This document shows positions 43,937 to 53,910 of a stretch of DNA of 64,000 nt, one piece after another. Numbering within the stretch: position 1 is the stretch's first letter; each line of letters starts with the position of its first letter. Source of the stretch: Ferrovibrio sp036381655 (GTDB taxonomy: Bacteria > Pseudomonadota > Alphaproteobacteria > Ferrovibrionales > Ferrovibrionaceae); assembly GCF_036381655.1 (NCBI RefSeq), contig NZ_DASVCJ010000026.1, positions 62,001-126,000 on the forward strand. The letters run 5' to 3'. The notes under the pieces are model-generated. The model saw only the letters and a list, made by a program, of their open reading frames with translations, did not search any database and was not told where the DNA came from. The translations under genes and the position numbers were made by a program.

Positions 43937-45106
43937 TCAGGTCGCCGGCAACGCCATCTCCACCAGCCGCGACCAATAGCTGGCGCCGATCGGAAGAATG
44001 TCGTCGTTGAAGTCGTAGCGCGGATTATGGACCATGCAACTGCCCTCGCCTGCGCCGTTGCCGATCCAGACATACGAACCCGGCTTCTCGCGCAGCATCC
44101 AGGCGAAATCTTCGGCGCCCATGCTTGGATTGAGGTTGCGCAACACATTCTCGTTGCCGACCACGCGGCCGGCCGCCTGCGCCGCCAGCTCGGTTTCGTC
44201 GGCGGTGTTGATCGTCGGCGGGTAGCGGCGCTGGTAGTCGACCGTAGCCGAGCCGCCATGCGCGGCCGCGATGCCGGTGGCGATCTGTTTCAGCCGGGCC
44301 TCGATCATGTCCTGCACCTCCGGCAGGAAGGCGCGCGTGGTGCCGGCGATCATCACCTCTTCCGGGATCACGTTGGTGGTATGGCCGCCCTGGATCTGGC
44401 AGCAGCTCACGACCGCCGAATGCATCGGATCGACATTGCGGCCGACGATGTTCTGCAGCGCCAGCACGATCTCGGCGGCGATCACCACCGGATCGACACC
44501 GCGATGCGGATAGGCGCCATGCGCGCCGACGCCCTTGACCTTGATCCAGAACATATCGGCCGACGCCATCATCGGGCCGACGCGGACGGCAAATTTGCCG
44601 ACATCGACGCCGGGCATGTTGTGCATGCCGAAAACCGATTCGCAGGGAAATTTCTCGAACAGGCCGTCATCGACCATCACCTTGCCGCCGGCGAGGTTTT
44701 CCTCCGCGGGCTGGAAGATGAAGTGCACGGTGCCGTCGAAATTCCGGCTCTTGGCCAGATACTGCGCCGCGCCAAGCAGCATGATGGTGTGCCCGTCATG
44801 GCCGCAGCCATGCATCTTGCCGGCATGCTGCGAGCGGTGGGCGAATTCGTTCTGCTCGATCAGGTCCAGCGCGTCCATATCGGCGCGCAAACCGATCGCG
44901 CGGTTGCCCTTGCCGGCCTTCAGCGTGCCGACCACGCCGGTTTTCGCCAAGCCGCGATGGATCGGAATGCCGAAGGATTCCAGGGTCCGGGCGACGAAAT
45001 CGGCGGTGCGGTGCTCTTCGAACGCCGTTTCCGGATGCATATGCAGATCGCGGCGCCATTCCGTCAGCTGCGCCTTGTTCGCGACGATTTCGTCGATCAA
45101 CTCCAT
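43937..45106 (-). CDS. M20-family amidohydrolase (hippurate hydrolase/IAA-amino acid hydrolase type)
   Basis: 389-residue metallopeptidase of subfamily M20D, which cleaves N-acyl amino acids. Metal-site motifs are MHGCGHDGHTIMLLG, IFQPAEENLAGG and ESVFGMHNMPG, and the dimerisation domain lies about 185-300. The ATG at 45106 is preferred because GGGGAG precedes it; the ATG at 45118 has only AT-rich sequence upstream. The promoter region is shared with the divergent RNA helicase gene (45107-45270). Confidence 0.9.
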   Translation of the reverse strand: MELIDEIVANKAQLTEWRRDLHMHPETAFEEHRTADFVARTLESFGIPIHRGLAKTGVVGTLKAGKGNRAIGLRADMDALDLIEQNEFAHRSQHAGKMHGCGHDGHTIMLLGAAQYLAKSRNFDGTVHFIFQPAEENLAGGKVMVDDGLFEKFPCESVFGMHNMPGVDVGKFAVRVGPMMASADMFWIKVKGVGAHGAYPHRGVDPVVIAAEIVLALQNIVGRNVDPMHSAVVSCCQIQGGHTTNVIPEEVMIAGTTRAFLPEVQDMIEARLKQIATGIAAAHGGSATVDYQRRYPPTINTADETELAAQAAGRVVGNENVLRNLNPSMGAEDFAWMLREKPGSYVWIGNGAGEGSCMVHNPRYDFNDDILPIGASYWSRLVEMALPAT

Positions 45107-45270
45107 GGGACTCCCCATTTGTGTAAAAATATCGAAATATCACGATAACCGATTGATTTTCCTGTTTCCACTCGCATGACCGGGCATTGACTCGAGGGGC
45201 CGCCTGTGGTCTTTTCCGCCCGCGGGCAGCGCGCAGCGGTGCGCAGCGCGTTCAGACAACGCGGAAATCC

Positions 45271-46698
<1,428 letters not shown>

Positions 46699-46786
46699 TC
46701 CGCTGCTTCAGCCGGCGGGGTTACCGCTTGGACGAGAGCGGCAAGTTCGATTACAGTCCCGCTCAACGCAAAGTTAGGAGCCGGCG

Positions 46787-47029
46787 ATGCAGACAATCTT
46801 TGTGATGGTAAAATGCGAACTCGGCCGGGCTTACGACGTAGCCGTCGAGGCGGTGGAGGAGATCGAACAGGTCTCCGAGGTTCACTCCATCTCCGGCCAA
46901 TACGACCTGATGATGAAATGCTACCTTCCTGACGGGCAGGATATCGGCCATTTCGTGGTGAACAGGCTGCAGACGCTTGCCGGCGTGAAGGACACTTTCA
47001 CGCTAATCACTTTCAAGGCCTTCAACTAA
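46787..47029 (+). CDS. Stand-alone Lrp/AsnC ligand-binding (RAM) domain protein
   Basis: 80-residue protein equal to the C-terminal RAM domain of Lrp/AsnC regulators, without the DNA-binding helix-turn-helix. The pattern VMVKCELGRAYDVAVEAVEE, SISGQYDLMMKCYL and KDTFTLITFKAFN is typical of such dimer- or octamer-forming effector domains. TAGGAG lies 6 bases before the ATG. It may bind an amino acid and modulate full-length Lrp proteins by mixed oligomers. It lies 88 bases after the helicase and is probably separate from it. Confidence 0.88.
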   Translation: MQTIFVMVKCELGRAYDVAVEAVEEIEQVSEVHSISGQYDLMMKCYLPDGQDIGHFVVNRLQTLAGVKDTFTLITFKAFN

Positions 47030-47206
47030 GACACACATCGCAGGTTTTGTGTCGCAACTTCGCCACAATCGCGAAGCTGGAACCACTATTTAATCACAGT
47101 ACAAATCGCACCGCTTCTCAGACACTCCGCGACAGCACTGGCGCGGAGAATCCTTGGTGTTCCCCGCCAGACGCTGATGTTGATCGGCCAAGGCAGGGGT
47201 TGAGGA

Positions 47207-47623
47207 TTGCCAGCGCAAACAGGACAGCAGGTCGTGGCGCGATTCACCGTCCACGATTCCGACATGAAGGCGTTTCAGCGAATAAGTGGAGATACCAATC
47301 CACTTCACCATGACGCTGATTTCGCTGCACGCCGGGGTTTTCCCGGCGTGGTGGTCTATGGCGGCCTGATTCTTGCCCAGGTTTCCCGCCTGCTGGGCAC
47401 GGAGCTTCCCGGCTATGGCTGCGTATGGCGGGCCGTTACCCTGCGCTTCCGTTCGCCATTATTCGTCGACGAGCAGGCAGAATTGTCGGCAACGGTGATC
47501 CACGCCAATGACGAACTTGGCACGTTCGAACTCAAGCTCAGCGTGACTGCGGCGGGGCGCCGGATCGCCGAAGGCGAAGCCTCGGCGCAACAGGCCTGCG
47601 AGCGCGAGGACCTGCATGCCTAG
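47207..47623 (+). CDS. MaoC-like (R)-specific enoyl-ACP/CoA hydratase
   Basis: 138-residue hot-dog-fold protein. The hydratase-2 motif is clear in ISGDTNPLHHDADFA (catalytic Asp29 and His34 counted from TTG 47207), followed by FPGVVVYGGLILAQVSRLL. It adds water to trans-2-enoyl thioesters to give (R)-3-hydroxyacyl thioesters, or the reverse. The start is uncertain: TTG at 47207 keeps the usual N-terminal GQQVVARFTV, while GTG at 47234 has AGGA 9 bases upstream. It overlaps the next SDR gene by 8 bases and heads the MaoC-SDR-FkbH-ACP-MBOAT-SGNH set, suggesting it makes or trims the acyl group used there. The gap 47030-47206 holds only a weak GACACA/TGTGTC stem. Confidence 0.85.
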   Translation: MPAQTGQQVVARFTVHDSDMKAFQRISGDTNPLHHDADFAARRGFPGVVVYGGLILAQVSRLLGTELPGYGCVWRAVTLRFRSPLFVDEQAELSATVIHANDELGTFELKLSVTAAGRRIAEGEASAQQACEREDLHA

Positions 47624-48404
47624 CCGATCTTTCGCCTATCAACCGGCTGTCGTGGTGACGGGAGGCAGCTCCGGCATCGGCGCCGCCTTCTGCCGCCTGG
47701 CCGCCCAGGAGGGCTGGCATGTCTGGATCGGCTACGGCAAAGGCGCCGGGCGGGCAGAACTGCTGGCGGAGGAATTGAATCGAGCCGGCAATTCGGCCAT
47801 GGCGATACGCCTTCCGCTCGACGATGCCGACAGCCTCCGCCAAAGCATCGCCGCTATCGCCTCGCACCAGCCCATCGCCGAGGCGCTGGTGCTTTGCGCG
47901 GCGCCGCCGCCGACGGTGGCGCCATTCCTGAAACAGATGCCGGACGATTTCCGCCGTCAGTTCGAATCTACCGTCGTCGGCACCCATCTTCTGCTCGCCG
48001 ATTTCTGGCGCGGTTGTCTGCGCCGGCGCGGCGGCGGCCATGTTCTGGCGGTATTGAGCGCCGCGCTCGGCCCGCCGGCGGCGCCGCATATGGCAAGCTA
48101 TATCTGCGCCAAGAGCGGCCTTGCCGCCCTGCTGCAATCTGCCGCTGCCGAATTTGGCCGAGCCGGCCTGCGCATCAGCATGGTCAACCCTGGATATGTC
48201 GAGACGCCGATGCTGCAGGCATTCCAGCCGCTGCTGCTCGAACGCGCCCGCGCCGCCGCCCCGGGCCGGAGATTTCTTCATGCCGAAGAGGTGGCACGCA
48301 CGCTGCTGCATGGATTGCAAAATCCGCCCCCTCCCGGCGCGATCGATGAGCTGCCCCTGCCCACGGCGATGGGACCTGGTTCAGGAAGGGCTTCGGCATT
48401 ATGA
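47616..48404 (+). CDS. SDR-family oxidoreductase (FabG-like) of the acyl-transfer cluster
   Basis: 262-residue short-chain dehydrogenase. Cofactor motif is VVTGGSSGIGAAF near residue 14, and the active-site Tyr-Lys is in MASYICAKSGLAAL (YxxxK). The usual NNAG motif is replaced by LVLCAAPPP, an oddity that may alter cofactor or substrate geometry. The C-terminal part RRFLHAEEVARTLL fits ketoacyl reductases. It overlaps MaoC upstream (8 bases) and FkbH downstream (4 bases, ATGA), so it is translationally coupled to both. It likely reduces a 3-oxoacyl thioester or sets a hydroxyl stereocentre. Confidence 0.85.
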   Translation: MPSRSFAYQPAVVVTGGSSGIGAAFCRLAAQEGWHVWIGYGKGAGRAELLAEELNRAGNSAMAIRLPLDDADSLRQSIAAIASHQPIAEALVLCAAPPPTVAPFLKQMPDDFRRQFESTVVGTHLLLADFWRGCLRRRGGGHVLAVLSAALGPPAAPHMASYICAKSGLAALLQSAAAEFGRAGLRISMVNPGYVETPMLQAFQPLLLERARAAAPGRRFLHAEEVARTLLHGLQNPPPPGAIDELPLPTAMGPGSGRASAL

Positions 48405-50335
48405 CGTCGTCGACACCCGCATACGCACCGCTTGCACTCAAATGGCTGCCCCCGATCGCGGATTTCAGTGCCGCCCTGACGCGTCTGCGCCAGGACGGAA
48501 TACCGGGCGACGAACTCTTTGCCGCGCTGCAGACTCTAGCCTCGCATCAGCTCGATTTCATGCAGACGCGCCGTCTCGACCGGGCGCTGGCGGAACTGAC
48601 GGACAAACTGCCGGCACGCGCCCCGCGGCTGCGTTTTGCTCTGCTGGGCAACAGCACGCTCGATCACCTGCCGCCGGGAATACATGCCGGCGGCTTGCGT
48701 CGCGGCCTGCTGATTGAGACCTATGTCGGCCCCTACGGCCAGTGGCGACAGCAGATTCTGGATGCCGGCTCCGCGCTGCATGGCTACAGACCGGACGCCG
48801 TGCTGCTCAGCCTGGATTGCAATGCCTTGCTGCCGGAGCCGCCGATGACGGCCACGGCAGCGGAAGTCGATGCAGCGGTCGACGATGCCGTCGCCGAGCT
48901 GGTCGAGCTGTGGCGGAAGCTGCGCGACGATGCGGCGGCGATAGTCATCCAACAGACCATCCGCAACAACGAGCCGCCGCTATTCGGCCATCTCGACCGG
49001 CTGGTGCCGGCTGCGCCGGCCGCGGTCGCCGCCCGGCTGAATGCCCGCCTGATCCAGGCGGCCGCCGAGGAACATGTCCTGGTGCTGGACCTGGACGATA
49101 CCGCGTCCGCCAAAGGCATCGACCTGATCCGCGATCCGATGCTGTGGCATCACGCCAAGCAGAATATCTCGCCGGCAGCCGTCCCCTGGGCGGGCGATCA
49201 GATCGCACGCATTCTCGCCGCCATGCGCGGTCTGTCGAAAAAGGTCCTGGTGCTCGACCTCGACAATACGCTGTGGGGCGGCGTGATCGGCGATGACGGC
49301 GTGGACGGCATCGTGCTGGGCCAGGGCAGCGGCACGGGCGAAGCCTATCTGGCCTTCCAGCGTTACCTGAAGCAATTGCGCAGCCGCGGCGTGCTTCTCG
49401 CCGTCAGTTCCAAGAATGACCAGGCCATCGCCGAATCGGCCTTTACCGACCACCCGGAAATAGTGCTCAAGCTCGACGACTTTGCCGCCTTTGAGGCCAA
49501 TTGGAACGACAAGCCCTCGGCCTTGCGCCGCATCGCGCATGATCTCGATCTGGGTCTCGATTCGCTGGTTTTCGTGGACGACAATCCGGTCGAACGGGCC
49601 CTGGTGCGCCGCGAATTGCCGATGGTCGCTGTGCCGGAACTGCCCGAGGCGCCCGAGCTTTATGCGCGCTGCATCGCCGAGGCCGGCTATTTCGAGGCCG
49701 TGTCGTTCACCGGCGACGACGTCAAACGCAACGATCAGTACGTCGCGAACCGCCAGCGGCGGCAGTTGCAATCCTCGGCGGGCAGCATCGACGGCTTCCT
49801 GCGCGATTTGCAGATGACGCTGACCGTAACGCCGTTCCAGGCCGCCGATCTGGCACGCGTGACCCAGCTCATCAACAAGACCAACCAATTCAATCTGACG
49901 ACGCGACGCTACACCGAAGCCGAGGTGCGGGCGATGATGGAGGATCCCAGCATCCGCACCTATGCCGGCCGCCTGACCGACCGTTTCGGCGACAATGGGC
50001 TGACCAGCATCGTCATTGGCCGCCTGACGCCGAAGGAAAACGAGCTGCGGTTCGACCTGGACAGCTGGCTGATGAGCTGCCGCATTCTCGGGCGGCGCGT
50101 CGAGCACGTGATGCTGACGCTGCTGGCGCAGGATGCGCTCGCCGCCGGCGCCTCGGCGCTGATCGGCCATTACCGCCCGACCCCGAAGAACGGCCTGGTG
50201 AAGCGGCATTACCCCGATCTCGGCTTTATGCCGCTCGATGAAAAAGCCGATGGCGAGGAAACCACCTGGATGCTGCCGCTGGCGACGGCGCAGCTGCCGC
50301 CGGCGGATCACCTGACTGTGGTTTACAGGAGATGA
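48401..50335 (+). CDS. FkbH-like HAD-IIIC phosphatase/acyl-ACP loading enzyme
   Basis: 644-residue multidomain protein. Residues about 75-270 form an SGNH-like N-terminal domain (LLGNSTLDHL). Residues about 280-440 form a HAD-IIIC phosphatase core with DLDNTLWGG (Asp286, Asp288, Thr290), AVSSKNDQAIAE and FVDDNPVER. Residues about 470-640 form a GNAT-like C-terminal domain. FkbH and relatives take 1,3-bisphosphoglycerate, remove a phosphate and load D-glycerate onto an acyl carrier protein; longer homologues occur in polysaccharide clusters. The adjacent ACP (start 50341) is the likely acceptor. Overlap with the SDR stop is 4 bases. Confidence 0.88.
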   Translation: MTSSTPAYAPLALKWLPPIADFSAALTRLRQDGIPGDELFAALQTLASHQLDFMQTRRLDRALAELTDKLPARAPRLRFALLGNSTLDHLPPGIHAGGLRRGLLIETYVGPYGQWRQQILDAGSALHGYRPDAVLLSLDCNALLPEPPMTATAAEVDAAVDDAVAELVELWRKLRDDAAAIVIQQTIRNNEPPLFGHLDRLVPAAPAAVAARLNARLIQAAAEEHVLVLDLDDTASAKGIDLIRDPMLWHHAKQNISPAAVPWAGDQIARILAAMRGLSKKVLVLDLDNTLWGGVIGDDGVDGIVLGQGSGTGEAYLAFQRYLKQLRSRGVLLAVSSKNDQAIAESAFTDHPEIVLKLDDFAAFEANWNDKPSALRRIAHDLDLGLDSLVFVDDNPVERALVRRELPMVAVPELPEAPELYARCIAEAGYFEAVSFTGDDVKRNDQYVANRQRRQLQSSAGSIDGFLRDLQMTLTVTPFQAADLARVTQLINKTNQFNLTTRRYTEAEVRAMMEDPSIRTYAGRLTDRFGDNGLTSIVIGRLTPKENELRFDLDSWLMSCRILGRRVEHVMLTLLAQDALAAGASALIGHYRPTPKNGLVKRHYPDLGFMPLDEKADGEETTWMLPLATAQLPPADHLTVVYRR

Positions 50336-50340
50336 GCATT

Positions 50341-50589
50341 ATGGACGAACAGCATGTCTACGCCGCCTTGACCGAGATCTTCCGCGAGATTTTCGACGAC
50401 CCCGAAATCGTCGCGGCCCCGGAGATGTCGGCCAAGGACGTGCCGGAATGGGACTCCTTCAACCATATCAACATCGTCGTCGCCGCCGAGATGCGGTTCG
50501 GCATCAAGTTCCGGGCGGCGGAGATCGACAATCTGCGCAACGTGGGCGAGTTCGTCGCGCTGATCACGCGTAAGCGCGAGGCGGCCTGA
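50341..50589 (+). CDS. Acyl carrier protein
   Basis: 82-residue carrier protein. The 4'-phosphopantetheine attachment site is Ser39 in VPEWDSFNHINIVV, followed by the helix-III region LRNVGEFVALITR. The DSF (not DSL) variant is typical of carriers dedicated to side pathways rather than fatty-acid synthesis. The ATG at 50341 is chosen because AGGAG lies 9 bases upstream; for the ATG at 50332 that site would touch the start. It is sandwiched between FkbH and MBOAT, the position held by DltC in D-alanylation operons. Confidence 0.9.
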   Translation: MDEQHVYAALTEIFREIFDDPEIVAAPEMSAKDVPEWDSFNHINIVVAAEMRFGIKFRAAEIDNLRNVGEFVALITRKREAA

Positions 50590-50608
50590 GGCTTATGGGG
50601 GCGTCGCC

Positions 50609-52228
50609 ATGCTTTTCAACGAACCGGCCTTCCTGTTTGGCTTCCTGCCTGTCACGCTGGCGGGCTTTTTCATCATTGCCGCGCTGGGCCGGACGCAATT
50701 GGCGCTGCTTTGGCTCGCCGCGGCCTCTCTGTTCTTCTATGGCTGGTGGCGCCTGGATTTCCTGCCGCTGATGCTGGCCTCTCTCGTTTTCAATTTCGGC
50801 ATCGGCCTGCTGCTGTCGAGGCAGCCGCGCCGTTGGCTTCTGGTGCTCGGGATCGCCGCCAATCTCGCGGCGCTCGGCTGGTTCAAATATTCCGGCTTCC
50901 TTGCCAGCCTGATCAACGACACGGCGGGGCTGGGCCTGCCGGTGCCGCAGGTCATCCTGCCGCTGGCGATCTCCTTCTACACGTTCAACCAGATCGCCTA
51001 TCTGGTCGATGCCCATGCCGGCGAGGCGCGCGAAACCAGCTTCACCCGCTATGTCCTGTTCGTCACCTTCTTCCCGCACCTGATCGCCGGCCCCATCGTG
51101 CATCACCGCGAGATGCTGCCGCAATTCGCCTTGCCGGAGACCTACCGGCCGCAGCTTCAGCCCCTCGTCCTCGGCCTGGCCGCCTTCGCGATCGGCCTGT
51201 TCAAGAAAGTCGTGATCGCCGATCCTCTGGCGCCGCTGGCTGCCATGGCCTTCGGGCCGGCGGCGGACGGCAGCGCACCGCATTTCCTCGATGCGTGGCT
51301 GGGATCGATCGCCTTCTCGCTGCAGCTCTATTTCGATTTCTCCGGCTATTCCGACATGGCGATCGGGCTGGGCCTGATGTTCGGCATCATGCTGCCGATC
51401 AATTTCGCTTCCCCCTACAAGGCGGCCAGCATCATCGAATTCTGGCAGCGCTGGCACATGACGCTGACGCGCTTCCTGACCGGATACATCTACAATCCGA
51501 TCGTCATGGCGCTGACGCGCCGGCGCGTGCAGGCAGGCAAGCCGCTCCTGAAACGCTCCGCCCCCACCCTCGGCCCCTTCCTGGTGCTGCTCGCCCTGCC
51601 GACGCTGATCACCATGGGCCTGGCCGGCGTGTGGCATGGCGCCGGATGGCAATTCGTCGTCTTCGGCCTGCTGCACGCGCTGCTGCTGATCGTCAACCAT
51701 GCCTGGCGTGCCCTGCGGCAGGCACTCGGCATCCGCTCGCGCCTGGGCTGGTTCGGTCACGCCACCGGCGTGCTCGCCACCTTCCTCGCCGTCACCGTGA
51801 CGCTGGTCTTCTTCAAGTCGTCCAGCCTGGATCAGGCGCTGCAGGTGGTCCGCGGCATGGCCGGCTTCGGCGGCGATCTGCCTTACGGCCTCGTCCTCGG
51901 CGGCATCGATCCGGCAACGATGAATCCCTTCCAGCTCGTCGCCTGGCGCCTGTTCACTTCGCAGGGCGCGCTGATCTGCATCGCTCTCGCCGTCGTATGG
52001 CTGCTGCCCAACACGTCCCGCTATCTCGAACTGGTCCGGGAGGCGCTGGCGCAACGCCCCGCATCGGGCGATGCGGCACCGGCCGGCGCCCTTCGTCAGG
52101 GCTGGGCCGCACTGATGCCGCAACGGGCCGGCCTGATCGAAGGGGGCGTCATTGGCGTGCTGCTGGGGATCGCCCTGTTGCGGGCGGCCTCCGTCGCCCC
52201 CACGGAATTCCTCTACTTCACCTTCTAG
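50609..52228 (+). CDS. MBOAT-family membrane-bound O-acyltransferase
   Basis: 539-residue polytopic inner-membrane acyltransferase of the DltB/AlgI/PatA type. The catalytic histidine is His343 in GVWHGAGWQFV, and the second conserved block is EFWQRWHMTLTRFL (His283). The N-terminal signature LFFYGWWRLDFLPLM and SFYTFNQIAYLVDAH are characteristic. It would take the acyl group from the cytosolic ACP and move it across the membrane to an acceptor or the SGNH protein. The ATG starts 19 bases after the ACP stop. The C-terminal membrane helix ends in EFLYFTF, like the acyl-transfer C-terminal motif of DltB-type systems. Confidence 0.93.
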   Translation: MLFNEPAFLFGFLPVTLAGFFIIAALGRTQLALLWLAAASLFFYGWWRLDFLPLMLASLVFNFGIGLLLSRQPRRWLLVLGIAANLAALGWFKYSGFLASLINDTAGLGLPVPQVILPLAISFYTFNQIAYLVDAHAGEARETSFTRYVLFVTFFPHLIAGPIVHHREMLPQFALPETYRPQLQPLVLGLAAFAIGLFKKVVIADPLAPLAAMAFGPAADGSAPHFLDAWLGSIAFSLQLYFDFSGYSDMAIGLGLMFGIMLPINFASPYKAASIIEFWQRWHMTLTRFLTGYIYNPIVMALTRRRVQAGKPLLKRSAPTLGPFLVLLALPTLITMGLAGVWHGAGWQFVVFGLLHALLLIVNHAWRALRQALGIRSRLGWFGHATGVLATFLAVTVTLVFFKSSSLDQALQVVRGMAGFGGDLPYGLVLGGIDPATMNPFQLVAWRLFTSQGALICIALAVVWLLPNTSRYLELVREALAQRPASGDAAPAGALRQGWAALMPQRAGLIEGGVIGVLLGIALLRAASVAPTEFLYFTF

Positions 52229-52249
52229 TCCGCTTTTGGGGAGGCTGTG

Positions 52250-53323
52250 ATGAAGAGGTTCGCGCTAGGAATCATCGCCGGTTGCATCGGCGTCCTCGGC
52301 GGCCTGGCTGCCAGCTACGCGGCGCTGGCCCTGCTCTGGCCCGACAGCTTCCCCGCTCCGCCGCTCACGCGCGAAGCCGGGCTCGACGAGAAGCTGCGTT
52401 TTCTGCGCGAGCATCCTCGATTGGATCCGACGATCCTCGCCGTCGGTTCCTCGATCACCTGGCGCCAGGTCGCCGGCACGCCTTTCGAGCGGCTCGCCGG
52501 CGGCCCGGGCCGTTTCCTCAACGGCGCCACCGGCGGCCTGCAGATTCACCAGACCCACGATCTGCTCGACTTCTACCTGGATCATTACCCGAATGTCCGG
52601 TCGGTGCTGATCCTCACCGGCCTGCCCGATTTCGCCGACTGCACCAATGCGCCGGCCGCCATGCTCAATCATGCCGCCGCCGCCAGCTATGCCTTCGAGC
52701 GATGGCCTTCAGCCTATTTCTATCTGCGGTATTTCGCGCCGCAGCGCTTCATCCGCACCGCCATGACCCTGGCCGAACGCCGCAAGCCCCTGATCGGCGA
52801 TCTGTATCTTGACGCCGACGGCGCCGCGCCGCTGCAGGTTCCGGAAGCGATGCAGCGCGGTCTGCGCTATCAGCAGATCGACACCGATGCGGCCTGCATC
52901 GACGAAATGGCCGGGATTTCGCGCGACCTGACGAAACGCGGCATCCACCTCGTGGTGGTATTCCCGCCGGTCAATCCGCTCTATCAGCAGACCTACCCCG
53001 ATGCCATCCCGCAGATCTGCCGGATCGCCGACCGCATCGCCCAGCAAACCCGCGGCTTGGACATCCGCTTGCTGCTGCTGCCCGATGACGGCGAATTCGA
53101 CGAGACGGATTTCTTCGATGCGTTCCACCTGCAGAACACGGCCGTCCAGAGGCTGTCGGCGCGCATCGCCAGCGAGATGGAGCATGCCTCGCGGCTCGGT
53201 GCGATAAAGCAGGTCGGCACAATTCCGGGCGAAGCCAGGAAGGCGTCCGGCTTCGACCGCTCCTGCCTCAATCGCAGGAACGAACACCGCCAGGAGGCCT
53301 TGTCGGATGCTTTCGCGGGATAA
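52250..53323 (+). CDS. Membrane-anchored SGNH-like (DltD/AlgX-type) acyl-transfer partner
   Basis: 357 residues. An N-terminal hydrophobic anchor (about 6-29) is followed by an extracytoplasmic SGNH-fold domain. The nucleophile motif is GSSIT (Ser67/Ser68) and the C-terminal catalytic pair is Asp290-x-x-His293 in FFDAFHLQN. The same GSS and DxxH arrangement is seen in DltD. It follows the MBOAT by 21 bases with GGGGAGG before the ATG, so it is the likely final transferase placing the acyl group on an envelope glycan. The C-terminal tail (after 310) is polar and may be disordered. It converges on the lipoprotein gene 3 bases away. Confidence 0.82.
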   Translation: MKRFALGIIAGCIGVLGGLAASYAALALLWPDSFPAPPLTREAGLDEKLRFLREHPRLDPTILAVGSSITWRQVAGTPFERLAGGPGRFLNGATGGLQIHQTHDLLDFYLDHYPNVRSVLILTGLPDFADCTNAPAAMLNHAAAASYAFERWPSAYFYLRYFAPQRFIRTAMTLAERRKPLIGDLYLDADGAAPLQVPEAMQRGLRYQQIDTDAACIDEMAGISRDLTKRGIHLVVVFPPVNPLYQQTYPDAIPQICRIADRIAQQTRGLDIRLLLLPDDGEFDETDFFDAFHLQNTAVQRLSARIASEMEHASRLGAIKQVGTIPGEARKASGFDRSCLNRRNEHRQEALSDAFAG

Positions 53324-53326
53324 GGT

Positions 53327-53815
53327 CTAGCGCCGCGTCACTGGCGCGCGGCTCGCCACGCCGCTGCCGGTGGCCGGCGAAACGGTCATGTCGACTTTCG
53401 AGCCATAGAGCGTGCTGCGCGTGATCAGGATGGACGCCACCCGGTCGCCGGCGCCGGAAAGATAGGTGAGCTGACTGGTTTCGGCGCGGACCACCGCAAC
53501 TTCGGTCCAGCCATGATTGACCATTTCCTGCCGGATGAAGTCGAACATGCTGTCGGCGGAAGAGTTCACCGAATAGGACAGGCGGCCGATCCAGCGGTCG
53601 CCCTCGCCCAGAATGATGGTACGGTTGGCATCCAGCGAATAGCCTTCGGGCAGCGCAATACCGGAAATCTGCGGCGGCGGGCCGCCCCGGTTGGCACTGG
53701 AATCGGGCGGCGACGTACTGCCCCCGCCCAGGATCATGCCGCCTTGGCACCCGGCGAGCGTCAAACTCGCCGTCATCAGCGCCAACTTGACCCAATGGCT
53801 CCGCGCACCCCTCAC
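53327..53815 (-). CDS. Small outer-membrane or periplasmic lipoprotein, unknown function
   Basis: 162 residues. A lipoprotein signal MRGARSHWVKLALMTASL ends in a clear lipobox LAGC. A Gly/Ser/Pro linker (GGSTSPPDSSANRGGPPP) and one globular domain follow, with LPEGYSLDANRTIILGEGDR and FDFIRQEMVNHGWTEVAV. The domain pattern suggests a small ferredoxin-like or BON-like fold, but I do not recognise the family. The GTG at 53815 is chosen because it gives a standard signal peptide with GGGGGA upstream; a longer TTG frame would add charged residues before it. Single gene, convergent with the SGNH gene. Confidence 0.72.
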   Translation of the reverse strand: MRGARSHWVKLALMTASLTLAGCQGGMILGGGSTSPPDSSANRGGPPPQISGIALPEGYSLDANRTIILGEGDRWIGRLSYSVNSSADSMFDFIRQEMVNHGWTEVAVVRAETSQLTYLSGAGDRVASILITRSTLYGSKVDMTVSPATGSGVASRAPVTRR

Positions 53816-53910
53816 CGGCCTGTCTTCCCCCAACCCGAAAGCGAATCACTTGAGGGGTTATTTACCATACTTGTCCGGGCAAGTCGCCTTAACCTTGTCT
53901 CGACCGCCAA

